Below are positions 44,681-54,841 of a stretch of 64,000 nt of DNA, one piece after another (the stretch's first letter is position 1; the number at the start of each line of letters is the position of its first letter). The DNA lies in assembly GCF_001540865.1 (NCBI RefSeq), contig NC_033628.1, positions 8,921,525-8,985,524 of the forward strand. Reading direction: 5' to 3'. The stretch is from Ananas comosus. Taxonomy: Eukaryota > Streptophyta > Magnoliopsida > Poales > Bromeliaceae. A model generated the notes under the pieces. It was not told the origin of the DNA. It saw only the letters and a list, made by a program, of their open reading frames with translations, and did no database searches. Made by a program: the position numbers and the translations under genes.

Positions 44681-45172
44681 TAGAATGACAACTAATTTAG
44701 GTGTAAATTCAAATGATAGTCGGCTAGGTGTAAATTCAAATGATAGTCGGGCCTCCTCGGTCCTCCTTATGCAATGATAACTATAGCAGTTAGACTCAAA
44801 TATATCGAACCAAATATTAAAATTCAACCTACATGTAGTTATAACTGGAGTGCTGTTACAACTACATGCAACAAAATAGACTCTAGAGAGAGGTGATCCA
44901 ATCTTATCATCTTATCATCCTATTCTTCTTCTCCTTCTTTTGCTATACGTGTTAGAGGAAGAGAGAGGAGAGGAAGAGAGGTGGTCCAAGGAGGCGATCG
45001 AGGACGCATGCGCACATGATTTTTTTTATGCGTCGGATTGGAGGTTAGTATTTTAATATTATATTTGGTTGATCTAGATTTTCAAGGTGCAATTTTTATA
45101 ATGATTTTAGAAGTAGATATTGGATGGTATTTTTGCGAAATTGTTAGAAGTTGGATTTCTGCATGATTTAGT
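44681..45172. other. Unassigned sequence with a 26-bp tandem repeat
   Basis: 'taggtgtaaattcaaatgatagtcgg' occurs twice in tandem at about 44698-44749. The rest shows no coding potential or transposon end. Confidence 0.5.
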
Positions 45173-48100
45173 TGTAATGACCCGACCAACTAGCAATAAT
45201 AACTCGTTGGGCCCAAACCACCGGCCCAAAATGCTTAAGCTCAATTATTATGTCTAACATAGTCAAGCTTATATACCCCCACATCCAACCATAACTATTC
45301 GCTATCCGATATGAGATTATTGGGATGTCACATACTCCCTCCGTTTAGGGCCTGACGTTCTCGTCAGTCCTAAACACACATACAGGCCAAGATCACCAAG
45401 CAATGTAAGTGTCACGCCTCGCCCCGAAACCACTACCCATTTGGAACGGTTCGACCGCCTCGGCGGATTGCCGAACGGACAGCACCTCCCCTGTCCGCCC
45501 AAGGCTCAACAACAAGAATGTATACAAGAATTTACCCAGGAAGTTAAATTCTAAACATACACATTCACAAGGGCACAAACAGTGCCAACACAACAAAGAG
45601 CAAGTAATCCACAAGTAAAAACAAGTGAAATAAAGAGAGTACTTTACTAACTATTACAATAGTTCATTCTTTTCATTTACATCATTTTTTTTAAATGAAT
45701 ACATTTTTTCATCTCCAAAATACATAGCTCTCCAAATCCTCACCTACAATGAATCTCTCTCAATACATAGGTGAACTAATGCAAAAAGGAAAGCTACTAT
45801 ACTACCACGGTCTCACTGATCGGGCGCGATGCCCTTGCCGCGGTCCTCTCTCGACAACCTATACCTACCACTGAAAATAGAGTGGGGTGAGAACTATCTT
45901 CCATAGTTCCCAGTGGGCTCGGCCGCCCACTTTGCCGATCTCCCCACTAGGTCCAGGTGGGCACAAGTAACAACAGATAGATAGATAGATATGTATCTAA
46001 AAACTGTAAATGCGATAGTAGGAAAACTATGCTACTATGCCCATAATCATGAATATGAATGTATGCATCATATAATAAAGGTTTGCTACTATGCTAACAA
46101 ATTCGATCCATATTCGAATAGCAATGTTCAATGACATTATTAAACCTTTACTCTTTCCATTTACCGAATCTGTGGCGAGGCCCTAGGGCTCGCCTGTAAC
46201 TCACCTTTCAATCCCAAAGTGGGGAGGGAGCTCCAAGTGCACCCAAGCCCGGGACCGTCTGCGGACCTCCATGGGGTCCGGACCTCCAAGTGGTCCTAGT
46301 CGCGTGACACTCCGGAGTACTCGACGACAATCCCCTCCATGTGGGGATTGGATGGCTATACTACCCAAAACACAGACTGTGAGCTAGATCTATCCTCTCC
46401 AAGTGAGGAAACACTATCCACGACCCAATCAAATCCTCTCCAAGTAAGGAAGCCCTATCACTAGGGTCAATGTCTCAATCGACTCATCGACAACCTCTCC
46501 AGGTGAGGCTACTTAGGTTTACTAAGTTCTTTATCCACAAGGCATTTTCTAAGGGATCCATCTATCCCTAGGTTCTCAAACCTCTAGTATTATTTACACT
46601 ACATTAATGCCACTCATCATCATTTAACGTTTGGATGTCACTCATTAGTGCTTTGACATTAACACTACTTTCTATGTCATCAACACCCCCATCAGGTACA
46701 TCTTTTTTCTTTCGCATCATAGGATCCACATTCTGACCCAATCCTCACCTATCTAAGTCACCAAGCGTTCAAGTACACTAGGTTATCATTTAAAAAGCAT
46801 AAGGAATTGAGCTACTATGCAATCCTACAATGAAACATGAAGAGATGAGATTAAATGCAATCTAAGACATAGAAAGGAGTTCGAAAGCTTCGGGATGGCA
46901 CCCCCCACCTTTAATCGATGTAGAGGCTTCGGAAATCCTTCTCGGCGAACTTTACGAAAAGGCTTTAGCCTTCCTTGTCCAAATCAATGCTAAACCGGCC
47001 CTATTTTGCCGAGAACTTCACGCCGGCTTGCCGAATGCCAAAACCGACTTCGCCCCCACGTTTTGTGACCTAACAATAGGGTTTCCAAGACTTCAAATGA
47101 GATCAATCTCATACTTTCACAAAAATCCCATTTTGGAGCTAGGTTTGCACCTATAGCAAACCATCCAATAAATCCCTAAATTCTTTGGATTGATCTATTT
47201 AGAAGCATGCTTAGGGTCTATTTGACCCGTTCCAAAGCATAAAAATCCAAAACCCCAAATTCTAGAAGCTAGGGTTCAAGGGCTTACCTCTTGTGCTACA
47301 CCAAAGAGAAGAGGAGAGGGAGATGAAGGTGTCCAAGGCATTCCTCTTGATCTCCTTCTTCTTCTTCTTCCTTTTCTTCTTCTCTTTTTCCTTCCTCTTC
47401 TTCTTGTTCTTCTCCTCTTTTCCATTTTAGAGAGAGAGAGGGAGAGAAAATATGAGAGGGAGAGAGTTTGAGTGAGGGTGAGAGAGGAAGAGGGCTCAGC
47501 CCCTCTAATCACTCCCTAACTAATGCCATTTTGCATAAAAACCGCTCAACTTTTAATCCTATGCGCTGCCCTTACTGGGTAGAATTCGCGTGGAGGGACC
47601 GGTCTCCCCAACTTGGGACCGGTCCCCGAGGGCCTCCCTCAGGCACACGCGTTCGGGAACCGGTCTCTCCCCGGGAGATCGGTCCTCACCTGAGAGACCG
47701 GTCCCCGAGAGCTCGATTTTCAGGACTTAGCCAAATTTCGGCATTTCTCGCTCGGACCACGTTTGGGAACCGGTCCCTCCCTGCCAGGGACCGGTTGCAT
47801 CAAGCAACCCCGCTTCACCCAGCCAATGGAACCGGTCTCTCACCTCCAGAGACCGGTCCCCGAGAGTAACATCAGCCCAATGATGCAGTTTGCACCACTT
47901 GCTCTCGCGGACTCAACTCCAAAACACTTTTTGTGTTCTGGACATTTTTAACTCCCCCAAAGGGGTATTCTCTCGACAATTAGTCTATCTTGGATGAAGT
48001 ACAATCCTCGGATTTCGAGAATTCACTTCCTTACAGTAAGACTTGTCTCGCTAGCCTTGTCATTCTGACCCTGACTTAGCCTGTCATTCACCGACCCTGG

Positions 48101-48319
48101 TTTAGTTTTGTCATTCTAACCCTGACTTAGCAAAGACTCATCTCACACTTTCGGTTAGTGAATTGGCTTTGATCTAAATGTAACGACTCGACCAACTAGC
48201 AATAATATATAACTTGTTGGACCTAAACATCAGCCAGTTATTATTATTAGGGTGGAGTCCTTTTATATACCCAATGACAATCTCATTCCCATCTGATGTG
48301 ACACTATTAGAATGTCACA
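45173..48319 (-). mobile_element. Minus-strand TRIM with unlike LTRs (B and A), split by a solo LTR
   Basis: The left LTR at 45173-45332 is A type on the minus strand (GGATAGCGAATAGTTATGG, then TATATAAGCTTGACTATG). The right LTR at 48179-48319 is B type (CATCAGATGGGAATGAGATT, then TATATAAAAGGACTCC). Both end TTACA next to interior sequence that contains the same 'gggtcagaatgacaa' repeats as the array at 49.9 kb. A gypsy solo LTR (45410-48035) interrupts the interior. To the right of the B LTR 'gactccc', the complement of the purine tract, suggests a further truncated interior unit. No outer target duplication was found. Confidence 0.7.
45410..48035 (-). mobile_element. Gypsy-type solo LTR (2626 bp)
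   Basis: Starts TGTCACGCCTCGCC and ends ..CACTTCCTTACA, with a perfect 5-bp duplication GTAAG at 45405-45409 and 48036-48040. It shares landmarks with the LTRs at 21913 and 54842 ('ctgtccgcccaaggctcaac', 'gtggggtgagaact', 'cccactaggtc'). Near 47590-47870 it carries many GACCGGTCTC / ACCGGTCCC palindromes. Open frames on either strand in the CTT-rich or palindrome-rich parts are composition artefacts. Minus orientation follows from the PBS-linked copy at 19542. Confidence 0.85.
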
Positions 48320-48564
48320 GACTCCCATATTCGATTTCAGGTAAAATGGTACATAAAATATAGGGACTTTTGCGAATTTCCCAGTTTGCCACTATCGACC
48401 CCTTCTCGATCATCATGCAATTTCAGGAGATCCATCTGTCATATTTGCGAGCGAACTATGCCAGCGTGTTCGGCACTGCCAAAATATTGAAACTACAATT
48501 TTGTTTCTCTAGATTTGGTCGCCGATTCATGACAAAACCCATCCTCTCTCGATCCCCCAACATA

Positions 48565-48596
<32 letters not shown>

Positions 48597-48971
48597 CAAA
48601 TAGGAACCGAATATTGCAAATTCAAATTTTTGAATTTCAATTATTCAAATGTCTAAGATATGTGTAAACTTCGCACATTCCACAATTTTTGGTAAGCGAT
48701 CGGACACCCGTTAGTTTTTCGTAAAATAATTTAGTAAAATACTTTGGTTGTGTGAAAATTTTATTTTATGGATTTTAAAATTAACGGTTGAGCATATTAT
48801 TAAATATTTCTGTAAATTGATCTTCAACTGTGATTGACAGGCATCCTCTCAAGTATACGAGTACCGACCACTCGGGTCAACTGAAAAGCGTGAAATCAAT
48901 GACACTAAAAGTACACGGACACTGACCACTTAGGTCAACGGGAATATAAATAAAAGTGTCACTACCGTTCA
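48320..48971. other. Unassigned sequence with a (CA)n microsatellite
   Basis: (CA)n at about 48565-48590. No gene or element ends otherwise recognised. Confidence 0.5.
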
Positions 48972-48974
48972 ACT

Positions 48975-49488
48975 CACTACAACAAAAACGGTCTATAGCG
49001 ACACTTTTAAATGTAGGCACATGTCAAAAAAGTGCTACTAGCTAAAATTACCGACACTTTTAAAAAGTATTGCTATATGTGGGGTCGCTAGGTATATAGT
49101 GATAGTTAAAGAGTGTCGCTATAACCTAGAAGAGTGCTGCTAATTTACCAACACTTATTTAAGCATTTAGCAACCGCCGAAACTCTATCTCGTTGGCTGC
49201 GGTGGCGGAGGAGGACGACAGGAAAGGCTCTTCGTCTAGAATTTTAGTGGATTGAGTGAAGAGAGAAGAAAAGATGGTAATTGATTTTTCTTTTTTTTTT
49301 CTTTTCTGTTTGTAATCGGGCCAAATGGACTGGGTGTGGTGGGTTGAGTAGAGTAATCTTTTATTTTTTGTTGAATTGGGCTTTATATTTAGGCATTACT
49401 AGATGTTTTTTTAAGTTTTAGGATAAATGGGACACTTACTCAAAAGTGTCCCAAACATGTGTCCCTATAACCTAATTCTGTTGTAGTG
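48975..49488. mobile_element. Non-autonomous CACTA element (514 bp)
   Basis: The left end is CACTACAACAAAAACGG and the right end complements to CACTACAACAGAATTAGG. The 3-bp duplication ACT lies at 48972-48974 and 49489-49491, as expected for CACTA (CMC) elements. Subterminal repeats of the type 'gacacttt/aaagtgtc' occur at both ends. No transposase. Confidence 0.85.
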
Positions 49489-49563
49489 ACTCTATGTCAT
49501 GGCAAACGGGAGAGTATACTAAGTAGAGCAAGGATCGAAATCATGTGGTGAAGAGCTCTAATT

Positions 49564-49567
<4 letters not shown>

Positions 49568-49624
<57 letters not shown>

Positions 49625-49625
49625 N

Positions 49626-49682
<57 letters not shown>
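49568..49682. repeat. (TA)n microsatellite with assembly N
   Basis: About 115 bp of alternating TA with an N at 49625. True length is uncertain because the assembly probably joined two reads within the repeat. Confidence 0.9.
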
Positions 49683-49684
<2 letters not shown>

Positions 49685-49750
49685 CAGTAAAAGCTAGAAC
49701 ATCACCGAACATGCAACACTTAACCGACTTCGGATCGAAATACTCACAGA

Positions 49751-49848
49751 ACTAAAGCACAGGATCCCATCAGAACTCCGCAATTAAGCGTGCTTGGGCG
49801 AGAGTAGTACTAGGATGGGTGACCCCCTGGGAAGTCCTCGTGTTGCAT
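49751..49848 (+). rRNA. 5S rRNA-derived segment (truncated at both ends)
   Basis: Closely matches nucleotides about 20-116 of plant 5S rRNA: 'actaaagcac', 'ggatcccatcagaactccg', 'ttaagcgtgcttgggcgag', 'agtagtactaggatgggtga' and 'gggaagtcctcgtgttgcat', with a few substitutions. The internal promoter boxes (A, intermediate and C) look intact. The first 20 or so bases and last few are missing. It is fused directly to the interior sequence of a TRIM element (gtgagacaagtctcacatc), not part of an rDNA array, so it is a retroposed or Cassandra-like segment rather than a working 5S gene. Confidence 0.85.
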
Positions 49849-51196
49849 GTGAGACAAGTCTCACATCACATGATGATCTTGGCCTGTATATGTGTTTAGG
49901 ACTGACGAGGACGTTAGAGCCTAAACGGAGGAAGTATGTGACACTCCAATAATTCCACATCGGATAGTTATGGTTAGATGTAGGGGTATATAAGCTTGAC
50001 TATGTTAGACATAATAACTGGGCTTAAGCATTTTGGGCTGGTGGTTTGGGCCCAACGAGTTATTATTGCTAGCTGGTCGGGTCATTACATTTTGTATCAG
50101 AGCCAGTTCACCAGGCGGAAGTATGAGATGAGTTTTAGCTGAGTCAGGGTCGGAATGACAGACTAAGCCAGGGTCGGTGATTGATAGGTTAGGTTAGGTC
50201 GGAATGACAAAGGCTAGCGAGATAAGTCTCACATCGCCTGGTGATCTTGGGCTGTATGTGTATTTAAAGCTGACAAGGACGTCAAGGCCTAAACGGGCGG
50301 AGTCTATGACATCCCGATAGTTCCACATCGGATGGGAATGGGGTTGTCAGTAGGTTTATAAGAGGACTTCATCCTAGTAATAATAACTGAGCTTAAGTAT
50401 TTTGGGCCGGTGGTTTTGGCCCAACGAGTTATTGTTGCAGCGGGTCAAATCGTTACATTTGGTTTCAGAGCCAGTTCACCAGCCGGAAGTGTAATATGAG
50501 TCTTGGCTGAGCCAAGGTCGGAAGAACAAACTAAGCCAGGGTCGACGATTGACAGGCTAAGTCAGGGTCGGAATAACAAAGGCTAGCGAGACAAGTATTA
50601 CATCGCCTGGTGATCTTGGGCTGTGTGTGTATTTAGGGCTGACGAGGGCGTTAGGGCCTAAACGGGGGAAGTCTGTGACACTCCAATAGTCCCACATCGG
50701 ATAGTTATGGCTAAATATGGGAGTATATAAGCTTGATTGGGCTAGACATAACAACTGGACTTAAGCATTTTGGGCTGGTGGGTTGAACCCAACGAGTTAT
50801 TATTGCTAGTCGGTTGGGTTGTTACATTTGGTATCAGAGTCAGTTCACCAGCCGGAAGTGTGAGATGAGTCTTGGCTGAGCCAGGGTCGGAATGACAGAC
50901 TAAGCCAGGGTCGATAATTGACAGGCTAAATCAGGGTCGGAATGACAAAGGCTAGAGAGAGAAGTTTCACATCGCCTCGTGATCTTGGACTGTGTGTGTG
51001 TTTAGGGCTAACGAGGACGTCAAGGCCTAAACGGAGGGAGTATGTGACATCCCAATAGCCCCACATCGGATGGAAATAGGATTGTCATTAGGTTTATAAA
51101 GGGACTCTACCCTAATAATAATAACTAGGTTTAAGCATTTTGGGCCGGTGGTTTTGGCCCAACGAGTTATCATTGCTAGCGGGTCAGATCGTTACA
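49849..51196 (+). mobile_element. Tandem TRIM array with alternating LTR types A-B-A-B
   Basis: Four LTRs occur head to tail: A1 49937-50089, B1 50305-50457, A2 50674-50826, B2 51043-51196. Three interiors of about 215 bp separate them, each beginning with a primer-binding-site-like TTGGTATCAGAGCC variant and ending with a purine tract (aaacggggga). Both LTR types share the first 30 bp (TGTGACA..CCACATCGGAT) and the last 75 bp or so (gcttaag..TTACA). They differ in the middle, where A has GTATATAAGCTTGA and B has GGTTTATAAGAGGACT. No protein is encoded. Sequence 49849-49936 is the end of a further interior, fused to the 5S-derived segment. Confidence 0.85.
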
Positions 51197-51231
51197 TTAA
51201 CACTGAAATTTTGTAGAAATTCACTATCACT

Positions 51232-51314
51232 ACAACAAATCTTGCACTTAAGGACACTTTAAATAATAACTAGCGACGCTTTAAAGTATCGGCAAAAATA
51301 ATTCCGACGCTTGT
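51232..51314. mobile_element. CACTA-like terminus, left part
   Basis: Starts CACTACAACAAATCTTGC and shows 'gacacttt' subterminal motifs, like the element at 48975. It continues after the solo LTR at about 52606-52800 ('gtgtcaagc', 'agtgtcag', 'ggtgtcgg'). No right terminus was found, so the element is incomplete. Confidence 0.6.
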
Positions 51315-52600
51315 TGTAGATTATGAAAATCCTAGGATCTATTTAGATACTATCAAACACCTAGAAGGGGGTGAATAGGTGAATAGCCCAAAAGCACAAT
51401 TCTCAATACGATAAAAATAAATGCGAAAAATAAAAACCACACCAAGATTTACGTGGGAAAACTCCAATTTGGAGAAAAGCCCACGGGACCAATACGCAAT
51501 AACAATTCACTAAGAAATAAAAGATTACAAGGTGATTACCGAATCCACGGACTCAAACCTCTCTTTTATCTTCTTCGGATCTCGCGCACGCCACCAGGTT
51601 GTCCACGCCCCACGTCCGACTCCATGAATGCCACGTCCTGAATCCACGAAACGTCCACACTTCGAATCCACGAAGCTTCAACATGTTGAATCCACGACGC
51701 CGACTCGACCATGAGCGCACTTCGTCTGGAGCAAGATCAATACGGTCGATGATGATTTATTGCTTAGAATATCATTAAAGATCTGTGGAAATAATCTCTA
51801 AGCAATTCTCAAATTGATTCTAAAAGAACATCAAGAATTAGGGCACCAAGAATAAATTTGCGAGAAGCTTGTTGTAGAAGATGAGAAAAACGGCTACCTA
51901 CAAGCTTCTAGGGTTTCTCAACAATAATCTAGGCTTCACATCTTTTAAAGACACCCATGCATCTTATTTATAGGTTTAGAAGACATTAGAAATAAATTAG
52001 GATTGAAAAACCATATTTGGAAATCATTAGAAAATAGATTAGGATTGCAAAACCATATTTGGAAACCTCAAAACCATATTTGAAAACCTCAGAACCATAT
52101 TTGGAAAACTCACGTCGGGTTCAGGGTCCGGACCTTCCAGTAGGGTCCTGATCTTGAAGGTTCGGATCTTGATCCCAAGGTCCGGATCCTTCTTGCGTAA
52201 CAGCAAAACTGACGTACGGGATCCGGATCTTGACTGCAGGATCCAGACTCTCCTCGCGTAACATTAAAACCCAGTGCACGGGGTCCAGATCCTAGACCCG
52301 AAAGTCCGGACCCTCGCTGCGTCAATGCGAGGTAAACCCACGGGGTCCGGACCTTGATTCCAAGGTCCGGATCCTTAAACTTGGAAAACTTAGTATTAAA
52401 ATTTTTATCAATTTATACCTATCCTAATGTCTTCCAAACACTTGTAAATGTTTATAAATCATCATCAATAGTATTTAAACTTACCGAGCATTATGGATCA
52501 TGTTTTGAGTCTTTGAGTCTTCGATCTTCGTCTCTTCTTCTTTAAACCTTCAAAACTCCAATTTACTTCACGAAATATGCCAACTTAAAATTCGTAACAC
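51315..52600. mobile_element. Solo LTR of another retrotransposon (1286 bp)
   Basis: Starts TGTAGATTATG and ends TTCGTAACA, with a perfect 5-bp duplication CTTGT at 51310-51314 and 52601-52605. The phrase 'agaagggggtgaataggtgaatag' near 51363 is typical of a dispersed plant LTR family. A cluster of GGTCCGGA(C/T)CC palindromes lies at 52110-52370. It interrupts a CACTA-like element. No coding domain. Confidence 0.8.
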
Positions 52601-52605
52601 TTGTA

Positions 52606-53029
52606 AAAGTGTCAAGCAAAGAGTCGTTAAGTAAACATATTGAGATAAATATACTGACGTTTTAATAGTGTCAGAAAATTTTATCAATATTTTCTAAAAA
52701 TATGTTTATTAGCGATGCTTAATCACGGTGTCGGTACATGCCAAATATTGAACACGCTAGAGTAGAGCGCCGTCTAAAAAGTATAGTCTAAAACATATTT
52801 TGCTATAGCGCGTGGAGTTTTTTTTGATGATTTCTTCGGTGTTAGGCGCTGCCATGCAGTTGAGGAGGCTTCAACGGAGTGCGTCATCATTCCATTGTCC
52901 TTCCTCAAAGATTAGTGATCCAGATGGTTTCCATGTTGCCAAAAACGACATGTTACCCTTTATCTCTATTATTTTGCACGCTTGATTTTGGAATAGTCAA
53001 ATTCTTGAGGGCATTATGGTGTTAGTGAT
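52606..53029. other. CACTA-like remainder and unassigned sequence
   Basis: Up to about 52800 subterminal-type repeats continue. Beyond that nothing is recognised. Confidence 0.4.
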
Positions 53030-53370
53030 TGTTAGATTATAAGTTTGTTTATTAGTTTTTATTTATTTCTTATTATGAAAGTTTGTGTACCTTATGAAAG
53101 GTTGTGTCCCTTTATAAGGTTGTGTCTCTACGTTTAAAGTTGCATCTTCTTGTTTAGGGTTGTGTCCTTTAGTGAAAAGATGCTTGTTTTCGTGAAATGT
53201 TGCATCGTTTCGTGCTCTATAAGTAGAGAGCATATTAATTATTGTGTATAAGTGTGGATCAAATTGTATTAATAAGTTCTTGTGTACTGAAGTTTAGTTA
53301 TATTTAATAAAGTTGGTTGTTCTAGTTTTAAACACTTTTGTAGTTCTTTTAATTTATATTAGCCTACCAA
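53030..53370 (+). repeat. Putative 5' LTR of the copia element
   Basis: Begins TGTTAGATTATAAG and ends just before the primer-binding site at 53374. 'ctctataagtagagag' at about 53216-53231 offers a TATA box. The missing partner LTR keeps the exact limits uncertain. Confidence 0.55.
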
Positions 53371-53408
53371 TATTTGGTATCAGAGCTAGAAAGAAATTCT
53401 GTTAAAAA

Positions 53409-54301
53409 ATGGCCACACAACTTCTCCAAACTCAAATCCCAAAATTAGTAAAAGATAATTATGAGAATTGGTACATTCAAATGAAAGCACTTCTTGGTTC
53501 TCAAGACCTTTGAGAATTAGTCAGAACTAGGTATCAAGAGTATACAGAGCAAGAAGAAGCTGCATTAATTGCAGCCCGTTGAAACGTTTTGAAGGAAGCA
53601 AGAAAAAAGGACAAAAAGGCCCTCTTCTATCTTTACCAAGCAGTAGACAAGTCGACATTTGAGAAAATTGCCGAAGCAACTTCGAGCAAAGCAGCATGGG
53701 ATATTCTTTCCGCCGTCTTTAAAGGAGATGACAAAGTGAAGCGGATTCGTCTACAAAAGCTTCGAGTGGAATTTGAAGCAATTCGAATGAAGGAGTCCGA
53801 AAGTGTCGCAGACTATGTTTCTCATATTTTGGTAATTGCAAACCAAATGAAGCGAAATGGAGAAGAACTCGATGATGAACAAGTTGTAGGAAAGGTTCTT
53901 CGCTCCCTCATATCAATGTTTGAGCATATTGTTGTCGCCATAGAAGAGTCAAAAGATATCAGTACTCTTTCGATCGACCAATTAACAGGATCCCTCCAAA
54001 TACATGAGCAACGATTACAAAAGGTGTCTGAAAATGAGTCGACTGAGCAAGCACTCAAGCCAAAATTGAAACTTGATATATAATAGAAAAAGCAAAAATC
54101 GTGGAGAAAATAATTATGATAAATATAAAAATCAAAAGAGATATAACAATGACTGATAGAGTAGTAACAAATGACATGAATATGGACCAAAAAGAGGCGA
54201 ACGTAATAAAATCACCCAGGGTCTTATGGTGGTGCAAGATCGAACATGCAATGTTATAATTGTAAAAAATATAATTACTACAGTAAAGATTGCTGGCATA
54301 A
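53409..54301 (+). pseudogene. Copia gag (UBN2-type) with zinc knuckle
   Basis: The ATG at 53409 starts MATQLLQTQIPKLVKDNYENW, the usual start of copia Gag. An in-frame TGA follows at about 53513 (where the family has Trp) and another at about 53580. The remaining frame 53589-54083 carries the UBN2 helical region (SKAAWDILSAVFKGDDKVKR, LQKLRVEFEAIRM). After a frameshift a knuckle CYNCKKYNYYSKDCW lies at about 54250-54295. Gag would form the particle that packages the element's RNA. It is not functional. Confidence 0.8.
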
Positions 54302-54399
54302 AAATACTGAAGGAGTGAATCACTACGTCAATAGTACTTTAGAAGATGAAGTTGCAGAAACTTCACTATTACTTGCATGTCAAGATGAATTAAAGATCC

Positions 54400-54841
54400 A
54401 CAATATGTATGGTTTCTAGATTCTAGTGCTTCAAATCATATGTATGGAAGAAGAGAACTATTTGTTGAAATGGATGAGAATGTTGATGGCAATGTGAAAT
54501 TTGGTGATTCATCCAAAGTACCTATTAAAGGAAAAGGAAAAATTATGTTTAAATCGAAGAGTGGTGAAAAAGGAAATTCATCTCCAATGTATATTATGTG
54601 CCAGAATTAAAAAGCAACATACTGAGTATCGGACAACTGATGGAGAAAGGATATATCGTTCATATGGAAGGCTCTAATCTGACTTTGAAGAATAAGAAAG
54701 GCAAAACGATTGCGAAAGTGCATATGTGGAATAATCGAATGTTTTCTATAAACATAAAGTCAGAAATTGAAAGGTGTTACCACTCTGAATTTAAAGAAGA
54801 ATCAGAATTATGGCATTTGATGTACGGGCATTTAAATTACA
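54400..54841 (+). pseudogene. Copia protease and start of pre-integrase region
   Basis: Near 54415 a DSSASNHM block replaces the usual DSGAS aspartic-protease motif (Gly to Ser). Then come FGDSSKVPIKGKGK and, from 54598, PELKSNILSIGQLMEKGY and LWHLMYGHLNY. The frame is cut at 54841 by a solo LTR and continues at 57345. A frameshift near 54580 separates protease from the next block. Confidence 0.75.

Noticed and set aside
47276..47512. Minus-strand open frame with an Arg/Lys-rich run
   Set aside because: It comes from a CTT/CTC-rich tract in a gypsy LTR; composition artefact.
49497..49712. Open frame of alternating Tyr-Ile
   Set aside because: Translation of the (TA)n microsatellite containing an N.
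49751..49848. A working 5S rRNA gene
   Set aside because: Both ends are missing, there is no terminator T-run directly after, and it is single and fused to a TRIM interior.
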